Source of the DNA: Hetaerina americana
Lineage: Eukaryota; Arthropoda; Insecta; Odonata; Calopterygidae
DNA length: 64,000 nt
Assembly: GCA_022747635.1 (NCBI GenBank)
Contig: JAKTNV010000004.1
Coordinates: 89,465,052-89,529,051 of the forward strand
Reading direction: 5' to 3'
Shown: piece after piece, positions 35,885-46,569 of the stretch
How positions within the stretch are numbered: the stretch's first letter is position 1
Layout: the number at the start of each line of letters is the position of its first letter
Notes under the pieces: model-generated
Databases searched by the model: none
Seen by the model: only the letters and a program-made list of their open reading frames with translations
Told to the model about the DNA's origin: nothing
Position numbers and translations under genes: made by a program

Positions 35885-37570
35885 AAGTAGATTTGTAGGA
35901 AAGTAAAACCGTCAATAAAAAAATTTTCTCACGAATATATTTATTTGAGTGTAGAGACCTAACTTAAAAAATAACCCTTGTAATAAATTTTCATTATATT
36001 TTATTAAAATGAGTTTATTTTGAATAAAAGCTGAAAAGATTTGCACCAGCAGTGTGACGGCAGCGGCGGCTCGATGAGCTTTTTGTAGGTGTGTGTTGTG
36101 GTATTGAGAAATTTTGCAATTATATCTCATGGAATCAATTCGATTTACTTCGGTCGTTCTAAAATGGATCGGTTCAAAGGTTCCTCTCAGATGATTCCTC
36201 TGATTCAGATTCAAATATTAGATTTTTCGGACCACATACATGTCGCTCATCATCAACGCACTTTCGTCGTCCCTCCGTTGACTCGTCTCTAAACAAACCT
36301 TCTGTCTACCCATCTACTATGAGGGTAAAATACATTTTATTAATCTGTCGCTTTCATCAAGTTATTAATGTCTTTTATTTCGCATGTCGTTCGCGTGTTA
36401 TTTGCGCCAAATATGTTCCATTGCTTCAATCCCTTGTTTTTGCCTACGTGCCTAGGAATTTCCCTCTATGCCCATTGGGCGATAGGTTTGCTCTAAAAAT
36501 GTCACAAACTGCAATTCCACCTTAGAAACGATTCCATGTTTAACTCCTCTTATGTTATCGAATATATGGCTTTCGATTTTCTGGGCGCTGGGAAGCAGTG
36601 AGCACGCTCTGGCTCAGTCCCACTCTTCGGCAGCACTCGATTGGTCGACTTGCGGCATTGCCGTTTCCGTAGGGTATTGGGTCTCAACTGTTTTTCGCTT
36701 GCTTCCTTACCTCTTTTCTTCTTAACGCTTTTTCCTTCTATTTGGCTCTTCCAGTACTTCCCTCATTCACTCGCGCGGGCACAGAAACATAAACAAGGGT
36801 TTCGTTCCAATCAGCTGCTTTGGGTCGATGCCAAAGTCTTCAAGCAGGGGAGAATGGGACCTGAGGGGATGAGGTACCCTCTCCCTTCCTACCTCTACTC
36901 CCCTCCTCCATTAAGGGTCGCCGAGGATTAAAAAAAATTGAGGATGCCAACTCGAGTTCGCGCGCGGGTGTGTGTGCCGAGGGGCATTTTTGGATTCGTC
37001 CTTCTTATCTTTCCCTCCTCTCCTTCCTCTGATGTAGAAAGTTTTTCCAGTCGATAAATGCACTCTTATAGTTCCCAAGTATCATCGCTCTTTGCTCCAA
37101 GTTTGTTTCATGTATGTGTTTCTTTGTTTAAGGTGTTAGACATAATTAGTAGAATGAAAGTATGCAGAAGTTAGTTTCATTGCTTTAATGCAGCATTTTG
37201 TTAGTGCACTCGGTTAACTTCTATTTTGCTCATTGATCAATTTAGTATCTTATTGAAAATTTCCGTCTCTCAATAAAATGGTAATAGTGATAGTTGTTTT
37301 CACGTATATCCTTAAAAGTTACGAAGGTCTCGTAAATCTCCTTAAATTTCCCGTGGACTCGGGTCATGACGAAATAAAAAATCTGAAAAGGGAACTTCGT
37401 GAATGATTGTATTCTTGTTTGTAAATATTTGTTTCACAATTCCTATGGATTCGATAATAATTTAAATTAGTTAAGAGAAGAAGAGAAGAGTTAGCCCTCA
37501 GAAAGGTGTGTTTCGGTGGAAGTATAAAGCGATGCGCTAAAATACTCAGGAGTTTCAATAAAACACAAAT
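35885..37570. other. no recognisable feature
   Basis: Mostly AT-rich, with a GC-richer patch near 36840-37030. Only short frames. Confidence 0.45.
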
Positions 37571-37709
37571 AAAAACACTAATTTTCGTTCGAAGGTTTCC
37601 GCGGCGATGAGTAGGTGATTTCCACATTTTTCGGGCTGCGTCCGCGTATGTCGTTTAAACGACATACGCGGACGCAGCCCGAAAAATGTGGAAATCAAAA
37701 ACACTAATT
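37571..37709. repeat. perfect 80-bp palindrome in a 113-bp insertion with 13-bp direct repeats
   Basis: 37617-37696 is a perfect palindrome: two 40-base arms with no spacer, centred on GTTTAAAC at 37653-37660. The 13-mer AAAAACACTAATT occurs immediately left (37571-37583) and right (37697-37709) of a 113-base block. This looks like a target-site duplication around a small insertion made of a 33-base unique part plus the palindrome. No protein or known element is recognised. Confidence 0.9.
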
Positions 37710-37900
37710 AATGTTCTGAACCAAGTAATCATCGAACTATATCATTTAATGGCCACGAAAACTTTTATTAGTTTCATTGACCAAGATTTTATGTTTTTGA
37801 AGAGGGAGAATTTCGTGTTGCCTGATGCTGTGCTATGGTCTTTATTTTGAGCCCTTCAAGGCAGTCTGGATTCCTGGTATCAATGTATTGCCTGCTCTCC
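37710..37900. other. no recognisable feature
   Basis: Short AT-rich spacer. Confidence 0.4.
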
Positions 37901-37919
37901 GCGAAGCTATCAGGTATTC

Positions 37920-39330
37920 AATAGCACCCCCCAAGCACTGGTCGCATTTGTGGCACCATGTCCAATTTCGCCGGCTCACGGAATGACTCTCCTTGTCTCG
38001 TTTTCTTCTCGTTCCGTCCGTGGAAGTGACCTCTTCAGGATGGAATTTGCGTAAATTGACGTGCACCGTACGGGTGGTGATTCTCCCCTCCCTCGGCCTC
38101 AGAGGGAGAGACAGGTAGAGAGGGGTCGGTAATAGCTCACTGTTCGATTCGGCTGGGATCCATTCAAGTCGCCCCAAATACGACTCAGCGAGCGAGCGAG
38201 GTTATAACTCGAGACCAGGGCTTCCGGCCATTCCACCCTCTTGCGCCTTCCTCTTACTCCCTTCCTTCTGCGCCCTCTATCCCTCCCACCCCTACACTCT
38301 CTCCAACCTCCCACTGACACACCCTTGATCCTTTTTTTATTATTTTTTCCTTCACGCGAAGGAATGGGGAGAAGGGGATCGTTTTTGTTGTAAATCGCTG
38401 CCGGGGGGGGGGGGGGGTAGGGCGAGGGAGGGCCGGGTCTAATTTACGCCCTTTCCCTTAACCCGGTGCCCGTTTCACGAGCGTCCATCGATCAGCGCCA
38501 CCCTCCCCCCCTCTTCTTCACGACCCTAAGGCCTGGCATGTGGCATACCTAGCCACTAAATGGCTCTCTCCGCTACGGGCGCCGAATGGAAAAAATCTTC
38601 GCGGCTACGGTGGCGATCGTCAAGGGGCCAGCAATGGGATCGGATGCCCGATAGTTCCCGATCACCTCCTCTCTCCCTTCCTTCCTTCCTTCCCTCCTCC
38701 CGCGTCCATTTCACCCCCTCCCACGAACGCCTGTTCGGAAACCAACTCCTCTCCTCCCTCCAAAGCTCCTCCTCTGTGTACCATTTCTTCGCGATATTAA
38801 GTGGACGCTTCGGCCCTCCGTCATTTTAATATGCGCTGTGGTTTCTTTCTCCATTTCCCGCAATTATGGACGCGGTGTTTGGAAAAAAAAGACAGTGTGG
38901 ATGTTTGTGCCAGCGTACGTGGCGTGGATACTCCACCTCCCTACTTTCGACTTATTCCGGAGGGAGATGAGACGCACAAATATCGACGCAGGGCAACTCT
39001 TCGGCTCCATTCTCGATGGAAATAATTTCCGTGAGGCATTCTCGCTCGCTGTGGTCTTCTACATCTTTAGCAAACGGTCCATAGCTGGGACGCGGGGATC
39101 GGGAGATGGAGTGGAGGACTCCTCCCGAGGGAGAAGGGCCCGGAGCCGTCCCGTGGGCCCTCCGGGGAGTGAGTCGGTCGATGTTTGTATGTGTACGTAT
39201 GTGGCGCCACACTAGCCGACATCGGCGTGGATCGCGAGTGGAAGGCGACCGAATGCCACCCCACTGCGCCGAAGCATGTCGCCGTCCCGGAGAATCTCCT
39301 CCGAAGCCTTGTTTTGGTAGACCAATGCGC
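37920..39330. other. GC-rich block with long G-run
   Basis: GC-rich and pyrimidine-rich DNA with a G-run of about 15 at 38403-38417 and repeated CTTCC at 38677-38696. Frames of up to 130 codons overlap on both strands. No domain is recognised; compositional openness is the simplest explanation. It might contain regulatory or first-exon sequence, but I cannot show it. Confidence 0.4.
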
Positions 39331-41240
39331 CACACACCTGTCAATTCGACCTTCTTACCATCGGGTGTAACTCGTAATTAAAATTCAATCTTATGGGAAT
39401 CTTATTTTTCTTCCGTGCGTTGATATCGGCTCGCACGGAATAACTCCGAAAAAGTATGATCTTTTCCGTATCATAATTTATTTTATCATGTAAATTTTAT
39501 GCCTAAAATTATAGGTGATTTTATATTTGAAAACTACAAAATGTATCCAACTAAATCTTGGGAAAAATCAGACAGACCCGACATAAGATTGAAGGGCTCT
39601 TAATTTTCTTCAAGCGTATTTATGAAGATATGTTTCGTCTTCTCTCTTGAAAACGGATCATATTCTTTTAAATTCTGGTTCTGTTATTATTCTTCCTGGT
39701 TGTGCAAGGTGGTTCATTCAGTTTTATTATGGCTTGCCTTATTGGCAGAAAAACATATCTCCCTTTACTTGGAAAATGCTTCCCCAAGTGCATATCCACT
39801 TATGTATTCTGCGTCTATCGATTATTTGGGACATTAATATTTGAGAAAACAGTTGTGCTATTTCTTAACTCTTGTTGGAATGACGGCGGTAGCGATTTCT
39901 CTTTGCATTAAAGGTATTCATTACATTTAATTTTTTCCCTGTAGCTCATAGAAAATTGCTTCGGATTTTATTTTATCTTACTTCGTAGTAGTAGTTTTGA
40001 GGGGAGGCGACCGACAGCCAAGGTCATTTGCGCCATAGGGGATGGATAGGAAAGGATGAAGGGTGGAGAGAAACCCGGCGTCGGCATTAGCCTACTCTTA
40101 ACGAAAGATCTTACTTCGTTACTATCTATTTGGAATAGATGAGTTATATAGAGAAAAACCTAACCCGATTGTAATTGAAAACATTCTAAGCAGAAGAATG
40201 CAAATACCATTAAATTATGACTCTGCTCCAAATTTTTTATTTTTGCCGATGTATTTCATGAGGAAATGTAGGCATAACTAACTCAAAAGTGAAAAAAAAG
40301 TGTCGGTAAGAGAATTGCCACTAGACCACCTAAATCACTTAAAATAACATTTTAAAATGATAAAAACCGTGTTACTGATGCGAGAACGCCACTCGCATTG
40401 CCTCGTAAAATTTAAGTTCAGGCATCTGTAATTATCGCTCCTGTAATTCATTATAGAGGTAAATTCTATTATATCGCACAGCTGTCAGCGCTAATGGCTT
40501 TTAAATTGTTCGCGCTATTTGGTTCGCCCTTGTGGTTTAAATGATTGATTATCATATCTAGCTCATGATGCATTTCATGAAATGATTTTCTGCACTTGTA
40601 CTTTTAACTAAAACTTGAATTTCAGCATTGCCCTAAAAAATAGCAGATAAAAAATCTTCGGGTATCTCGAAGTACCATTAATGTGATGACAACGGAACGA
40701 CCGAAAACATTTTGGGCGTCATTTGATTGGGTTCAACATTCCCTGAAAACAAGTATATGAAATAGTTTTTGTTCGAATCGTGTGCATTGGGACTCGCAGG
40801 GCCTTAGCAATGAATTTGTGCGCTTATCTTATCTCCCCAGCCCTCCCTAATTTCTCTACATCCCCCATTTGGTATCCATGTCCATTCCACCAACCTCCTT
40901 CTCCCCTTGCCTCTGTTTTGGCCCCCTTCCCCTCGGTTCCTGCCTTCTCCGTTCTCGGGGGCTGGTAAGCAAGAGGCTGAGAGGTGAATGGCTGCCGTGG
41001 ACGCTAATGGGATTTAGATACGTGCCACTGTGGAAATAAAAAAGGGGCGGCCGCGGTCGCATGGCGATCGGGCCCCCCGGTTGGTTTTCGGCGAAATGGG
41101 GTCGTCGGCGGTCGTGTAGTCGGACGTCGGCCTAACCCACAGAAGTGCCTCTTTTTCTTTTGTCGAAATCCACACCTCTTCCGTTTTTTCAGGACAAAAA
41201 GCTGAACTCCGTGCTGCTAGCGGGCCCTTGGCGCGTAGGT
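39331..41240. other. no recognisable feature
   Basis: AT-rich, with a GC-richer patch at 40810-41130. No motifs recognised. Confidence 0.45.
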
Positions 41241-41687
41241 CATAGCTAGTGCATTGCTCTGCGTTTTCGGAGGCACCGAGGAATAATAAGTCATGCAAGA
41301 ATTGCTTGTATAAACATAGCTACAACCGTGACAACTTTTGTTCAAAGTACAGCGTTTTTCAGAGTGCTCGCCTGCCCGAACGACTTCCCCGATTGATGTT
41401 GAAGGTCCGGCGAATGCGGGGTGGCGCTATAAAACCAAGTCTGGAAGCACCGTGACTGTCCCTCCGCGGTAACAAATGCACGCAGTGCTGCGAGAGGGTT
41501 TCCTTTCTTTTGTCTCTCCAACTGAGGGGGGGGGGGGCGTGTGTTTGCGGATGTACACCTGTCGCAGCCTTGAGGACCATCCATCTGTTTCCCTTTTCCG
41601 TGTGAGATAAAATACCTCGTCGCATCTAGGTATTTTCTGAGCCTAAAAATATATTGAATTCCGTAGGATCTTATTCCTTCAATAAAT

Positions 41688-41690
<3 letters not shown>

Positions 41691-41733
<43 letters not shown>
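41691..41733. repeat. (TA)n microsatellite
   Basis: TA run directly abutting the minus-strand PLE tail that begins at 41734. Confidence 0.95.
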
Positions 41734-41738
<5 letters not shown>

Positions 41739-41798
41739 CAGATGTAGATTTTTAGAATATAGAGACACAAAGAAAGGACACTCACAATTTGTTATTTT

Positions 41799-41828
41799 AC
41801 GTTTCGACAGCACGGCTGTCGTCTTCAG
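41799..41828 (-). ncRNA. hammerhead-like motif, family A copy 1
   Basis: Minus strand CTGAAGA (41828-41822), then a hairpin with 6-bp arms GACAGC/GCTGTC and 3-base loop, then GAAACGT. It matches the core C-U-G-A-N-G-A, stem II and G-A-A-A of minimal hammerheads reported for PLEs. The core position that is A instead of U is the tolerated N. Whether it cleaves is unknown. Confidence 0.5.
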
Positions 41829-41999
41829 AATGGCGTTCTCGGGGAAGAGCGGAGAGGATGTGCGGGGGAGAGGTGGGGGAAGGAGAGGTAAAGGGACCAA
41901 TAGGACCAACCCCTTGTTCATTTCCTATTGGTCCCTTTACCTCTCCTTCCCCCACCTCTCCCCCGCACATCCTCTCCGCTCTTCCCCGAGAACGCCATT

Positions 42000-42029
42000 C
42001 TGAAGACGACAGCCGTGCTGTCGAAACGT
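42000..42029 (+). ncRNA. hammerhead-like motif, family A copy 2
   Basis: Plus-strand mirror of the motif at 41799-41828, with the same core (CTGAAGA), the same 6-bp stem GACAGC/GCTGTC and GAAACGT. It is the right arm of the palindrome. Confidence 0.5.
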
Positions 42030-42136
42030 AAAATAACAAATTGTGAGTGTCCTTTCTTTGTGTCTCTATATTCTAAAAATCTACATCTGTGTTTTTTATA
42101 TATTTGTGTGTCGCCGAAGAGCGTTCCATTTCGAAG

Positions 42137-42139
<3 letters not shown>

Positions 42140-42222
<83 letters not shown>
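42140..42222. repeat. (TA)n microsatellite
   Basis: Long TA array between the PLE palindrome and the inverted-repeat element at 42221-42602. Confidence 0.95.
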
Positions 42223-42225
<3 letters not shown>

Positions 42226-42602
42226 ATTCACATAGAAATAAATACAAGGAAAAGGGATAGGAACACATAAAGGATGAACACAATAGAGGTTGGGAAGGGG
42301 AAATCAGGCAAATCACGAATGTAATAATATTTCCTAGACGGGGACTTGAACACCGGATCTTTTCACTTGCCAAGAGGAATCTCTAACCACTTGAGCTATC
42401 GAGGAAACGTAATTTGCACTGAGATTTGCGGGTCTTATATTTTAACCGAGTGCCCCGATCCTTTGGCCGAAAGATGGCGTTAGGGGGCAGTTTCCCCGAC
42501 CAAAGGAGAATAATTCCGCCTTCCCCAACTCGCCTGTGTTCGTCCTTTATGTGTTCCTATCCCTTTGCCTTATATCTATTTCCATGTGAATGAATATTTG
42601 TT
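42221..42602. mobile_element. terminal-inverted-repeat element with tRNA-like core
   Basis: Left end 42221-42300 and right end 42517-42602 are imperfect inverted repeats of about 80 bases; they share AAAGGGATAGGAACACATAA and, outward, ATATTCA-CACATAGAAATA. Read outward, the ends look like the PLE-type tail (GTGTT..TCCTTTATGTGTTC). The interior holds a tRNA-like sequence (42331-42405, minus). No ORF. It could be a non-autonomous element of the PLE-tail group or a foldback element; the left end abuts (TA)n. Confidence 0.7.
42331..42405 (-). tRNA. tRNA-like sequence, possibly tRNA-Ala(GGC)-derived, probably a SINE
   Basis: On the minus strand a cloverleaf can be drawn by eye. The acceptor TCCTCGA/TCTAGGA pairs 6 of 7. 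TA precedes the D arm GCTC AAGTGGTTA GAGA. The anticodon loop is TTGGCAA (anticodon GGC, with T33 and A37). The T arm is CGGTG TTCAAGT CCCCG with 4 of 5 pairs. The A box TAGCTCAAGTGG and B box GTTCAAGTCC are good. The anticodon stem pairs poorly (3 of 5), so a functional tRNA is unlikely. It sits between inverted repeats and is more likely a tRNA-derived mobile sequence. Confidence 0.5.
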
Positions 42603-42713
42603 CGCCATATGACGGGATTTCGTGTTTCAATTTGTGCGAATACATATAGATATATATTACTTTTTTATGTTAAACATAAATGTGTATATATATGTAAACC
42701 GTAAACACAGTAA

Positions 42714-42824
42714 TCAACCCGAAGGTCGGTTTGGTAGGTGATTCGACAGTTCACCCAGTAGTACTAAGCCCGACGGCGTGTGAAATTCATGCATCAGGGT
42801 AGGGGGGCCAATGACTTTCCCATA

Positions 42825-42826
<2 letters not shown>
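42714..42826 (-). repeat. dispersed repeat X, copy 2
   Basis: Homologous by eye to 50287-50377 and 23712-23798; shared landmarks are AAGGTCGGTTT, then TA.TAAGCCC.ACG.CGTG and GAAATTCA..CATCA. Its minus-strand 5' end abuts the (TA)n array at 42827. Confidence 0.6.

Positions 42827-42883
<57 letters not shown>
42827..42883. repeat. (TA)n microsatellite
   Basis: TA array between repeat X and a minus-strand PLE tail. Confidence 0.95.
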
Positions 42884-42885
<2 letters not shown>

Positions 42886-43158
42886 AATTTGACAGCAACA
42901 AACATTGTAGAAAACCTAAAAAGATCACTCACACGTTATTTCTTGATCTTTACGACGGAATTCTGATCCGTGTTCATTAGAAGATATAGAAGTAAAGACT
43001 GCTGGAATAGTAGGGGTGAGGGGTTCGAGAGAAAGGGAAGGGGGCCCAGGGAAGGGGAGAACGGAAGGCGGAGGAGGGAGAGAGGAAAGGGAGAGGAGAG
43101 GCTGCAGGGGAGCGGAGATTGGGAAGGAGGGAGAGGGAGGAGGTGGAATTGACACAAA
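42884..43158 (-). repeat. PLE 3' end (family of 31690-32285) with C/T-rich UTR
   Basis: Minus strand: a C/T-rich UTR (43155-42975), then CCGTCGTAAAGATCAAGAAA (decayed GAAA), ACGTGTGAGTGATCTTTTTA and CAATGTTTGTTGCTGTCAAA, running into (TA)n. It is clearly the same tail family as 31837-32285, and this copy shows the upstream C/T-rich UTR. Confidence 0.65.
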
Positions 43159-43159
43159 A

Positions 43160-44050
43160 TCGGAAAAGAAAACAATCTGCTCACCGCAACTATTGCAACA
43201 TCCGAGACCCAGGATTCAACTTACAAAGTCGTGATCAAGATCATGCAAGTCGAAACAAAGGCCACGCGCAGCATAACCCATGCGGAAAAACAAAGTGTTC
43301 AACTCTCCGATATGCATCGCCTCCACAAAGTGACAATTCAATCCATTCCAATTAGTGAACGACATTGAGGCCCGGATGCTGATAGGCCATACAGAGCCAA
43401 ATGAATGCCATTTCAAGAGTTTTTAATTCTATAGAATTATCGGATGTGGGAAGGGACGCTAGGACGGAAACATTTTAGCACTGGTTGAAGGGGGTTTTAT
43501 GACGGGAAGCATGTTTAGGGATGGGGAGACCCGCGGAAGGGGAGGAGGGATTGCATGAGGCGCGGTGTTTGTTAAACCTAAGGTTCAGGGGTGTGGAACA
43601 TTGGCCTATGTAAAAGGCCGGGCAGAGTTTACAGGTCAGAAGATAACCAACATTCTTGGAAGTGCAAGAGGAGTGGGGGAAGGGCGGGAGAGGGTTAAAT
43701 GGTGGGATGGAGTGGTGAAAATAGGGCAGGTTTAACATCTTCCTCGATGACATGGAGTGGATATGGCTCTGAGGGTGTGAGGGGATTTTGAGAGCGGCTT
43801 GGTGGATTTGAGGATATCTGCTAGGTTGGCGGGACGTTTGAAGGTAACAGAGGGGCATTTGGGAAGAAGGTTGGAGGAAGTGTTGTGGAAGATTTTTGAG
43901 GCTGGGGAACAGGTCTTTGAGGATGAATTTGAGGGACTGAATGCCTGGGAAGTAGGTAGTACAGATTGAGAGAGGCTGGGAGTCTGTGGTTGAGGCAGGC
44001 TTGGGGGTGTAGGAATGTTTGAGTACTTTTGAATGGAGGAGAGAATCAGG
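43160..44050 (-). pseudogene. Penelope-like element: RT C-terminus and GIY-YIG domain
   Basis: The minus-strand frame includes LPKCPSVTFKRPANLADIL (PLE RT/linker block) and, after a frameshift, NVGYLLTCKLCPAFYIGQCS and TPLNLRFNKHRASC, the GIY-YIG domain with its zinc-finger-like C..C. PLEs encode RT plus this endonuclease; here only the C-terminal third is present. A 3' UTR to about 43160 contains a decayed hammerhead-like motif at 43212-43240. This gives one of the clearest links between the motif and a PLE. The 5' edge meets the (TA)n/(TG)n array at 44085. Confidence 0.85.
43212..43240 (-). ncRNA. decayed hammerhead-like motif in PLE UTR
   Basis: Minus strand CTTGATCACGACTTTGTAAG then TTGAATCC aligns with the motif at 4942-4968 (CTGATGATGACTTTGTAAG then TCAAAACC). 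Core bases are mutated on both sides, so it is not expected to be active. Confidence 0.4.
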
Positions 44051-44077
44051 GTATCCTCGTTGGAGCAAGGAGTGGTG

Positions 44078-44162
44078 TGTGTATATATATATGTATGTAT
44101 ATATATGTGTGTATATATATATACAATATATATATATGTATATATATATATACACATATATT

Positions 44163-44251
<89 letters not shown>

Positions 44252-44262
44252 TATATATGTAT
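44078..44262. repeat. compound (TA)n/(CA)n microsatellite
   Basis: TATATATGTA repeats, a (CA)n run near 44167-44196, then a long TA array. Confidence 0.95.
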
Positions 44263-44334
44263 GTGTGTGTGTCTGAAAATATTCGCAAAAGTGAATATGG
44301 GGTCAGTCACAGATGTGGCGATGATGTATTAAAA

Positions 44335-44600
44335 CTTGGAAGCACAAAATAAAGAAACACTCGAAGTTTTTGGTTTTTGAATGTCTCGGTCGGTCGCCTG
44401 ACCAGCTTTCTCAACGGGAGGAGGAAAACTGAGGATTCGGATGACGGAGAGGACGGAGGACGGGCAGGGGGAGGTTTGGTGAAGGAGAGAGGGAAGGGAG
44501 AGGGAGGGGTTTTGGGTGTGAACGGAAGAGGTAAGGGTCGACAGGAAGGAGAAGGTGTACCACCTAGGGAGCAAGGTTCAGGATTAATTTCGAGCCGGCG
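44335..44600 (-). repeat. PLE-like 3' end, family C
   Basis: Minus strand: a C/T-rich UTR (44580-44440), then GTTGAGAAAGCTGGTCAGGC, GACCGACCGAGACATTC and a tail with TTCGAGTGTTTCTTTATTTT. The hairpin GGTC/GACC followed by GAGAC sits where other copies have GAAAC. The tail has the same GAGTGTTTCTTT signature as families A and B, but the core has drifted. Confidence 0.5.
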
Positions 44601-46565
44601 TCAAGGAGGCAGATGCATCCGAATACTATAGTATATCTGAACATCCCATATCACATATTTTCAGCCCTGAGTTTCTTTTGAATCCGTCTCACCTCCTCCT
44701 AACATACAATTCCTTCTCCTTTCGCAATAAACATTACCCTCAGGCTGTGCGATGGGCAATAGATTTATCCCCTCATACGCAAACATCCACCTTGGCCTCA
44801 TTGAAAGTAATTCCTTTCCGGTTATCCCCTACAACGTCTTGTATGGAAAGGCATTTGCCCATTTACGGTCAATTTCTTCTCGCAGCTAGCTAATCGCCCT
44901 TAATTTAGCAGCAGTCTCGCGAGCATTGGTTCATATGCTTCCTCGGACTGTCTTTGTTCACTTCATCAGGGTTTCCAATCTTTATTGTCCTCCTTTTAAA
45001 TACTCTATTCCTTTTTTTATTTACTTTCGTGCTATTATAATTAATTTATTAAAAAAAACATGAAATAATTTCCTCTCATGTTGCTGAAAAATAACGGATT
45101 ATTTTTACTTTTTCTTACTAGAATATTTTCGATAGAGTTACTCTTATCCATTTCTTTTGAGCTTCCGAAAATTTGTTAATTTCTTATCAATAAGAATAGC
45201 AATGGCAATGAAATGGAAGATGTCTCCAAAGGATAGTTAATAGTGGCTTTTTCTCTCATATGCATCGAAGCACAAAGGGTGCATAATCTCACTGCATAAA
45301 TGGAGGGGTTATTTGCCCTCTGCTGAATGTGAGGGTGGTTTATTGTGACTGCAAGCCATGTTGATTTCCTTCCTTCCTGGCCCCCAATTCGTCGCTGTTG
45401 CTGCTTGCGCGTACTTTCGCCGTTTGGTTCTTAAAGAGTGTTCACATTATTTAGCGAAGCGTGCTGATACGAGTAAGGCCAAAGCGGGCAGTAAGAGTGA
45501 GAAATATTCAGAGGCAAGCGACAATTTGTGAAGATATTTCGGTCCGTACATCCATTCACAGCTTAGTGGGAGACGTCATGAATGAGTATATTCAAACGCG
45601 AACTAAATGTTGCTGAATGTACGCCAAGCTGGCAAGTACAACACGAAATATTTGCTTATAGTCAAGTTACCATCAGGGTCGCGGATTCAGCGTCTCAGCT
45701 CAGTAATGATAAATTCACGAGGAGCACTTGCAAGTACTCCACTAATAATTGCACCCTAATTAATCTTAGTTTAATATTGTAGTTATCGCATGAAAATATT
45801 TTCTCGCACACCGGGTTAAATCTTTACAATTTGAATGTCTTCTTCATCGGGGTCATCCGTTTTATTGTTTTTTTATGCGCAATTTGGAAATACACCAATG
45901 TAAACGCTTAAAAGAAGCTGTTTGGAATAGACTGCTAGAATAACCGATTATTTTTTTTACAACCATGGATGGAAACCGTCTTTGAGTGGAAGGGCAAAGG
46001 ACGATTCCTCAGAATCGGCTCTTTATTGGCGTAGAACTGCGGTGAATCCCACTCACTTTCCACATTACGAAGTGGAGTACAACAATTTTCAAAGTTGCGC
46101 CTTTAAAAGTTCACTTTGAGGGCGGAAGAGCCTCTCCCGGGGTTGCGACTTCCAACTGCTAACCTTATCTCAAGCGCGATGTATAAATTTTAAAGGGGGT
46201 AATCGTTGAGCGCGACGTAATAGCTGGGATAGGAAGCCCGTTGGGAGAGGGGGAGAAGAGAGAAAGAGAGAAGTGGATTGGGCCAGGAAGGCTGAGAAGA
46301 TGGGGGTGGCAGGGAAAGTTGGGTTCGGCGAAGTGGTTTGATTTCATTTTGGAATTTTATTAAACCCGCCACTGGGTTGGAAAATATAATCACCCCCCCC
46401 CCCCTCCCCCCTGGCCGATGGCAGGATAGGAAGATCTGAATCTCTTCTCCTCTTCGTCCACATCTTCTTCTACGTATTGCCCTGCAAGGGCGTGTGCCGA
46501 ACATGTACTCTGTCCGTGAAGCTCTCTCTCTCTCTTATTTTATCTCGGTGGTTGAAGGTACCAAC
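44601..46565. other. no recognisable feature
   Basis: AT-rich. A GC-richer part at 46200-46500 has a C-run near 46392-46410. No motif-supported feature. Confidence 0.45.
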
Positions 46566-46569
46566 ATAA

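Larger units (their letters stand above)
41734..42105. repeat. head-to-head PLE 3' ends forming a large palindrome
   Basis: 41734-41910 (minus) and about 41930-42100 (plus) are the same sequence in opposite orientation, nearly identical over about 165 bases. They are separated by a short spacer containing CCAACCCCTTGTTCATTT. Each arm contains a C/T-rich 3' UTR (on its own sense strand), a CTGAAGA-hairpin-GAAAC motif, GTGAGTGTCCTTTCTTTGTG and a tail. The left tail runs into (TA)n at 41733. A third, single copy is at 63662-63850. Confidence 0.85.

Noticed and set aside
41789..42039. two identical 80-codon frames on opposite strands
   Set aside because: Consequence of the inverted repeat at 41734-42105, not a gene.
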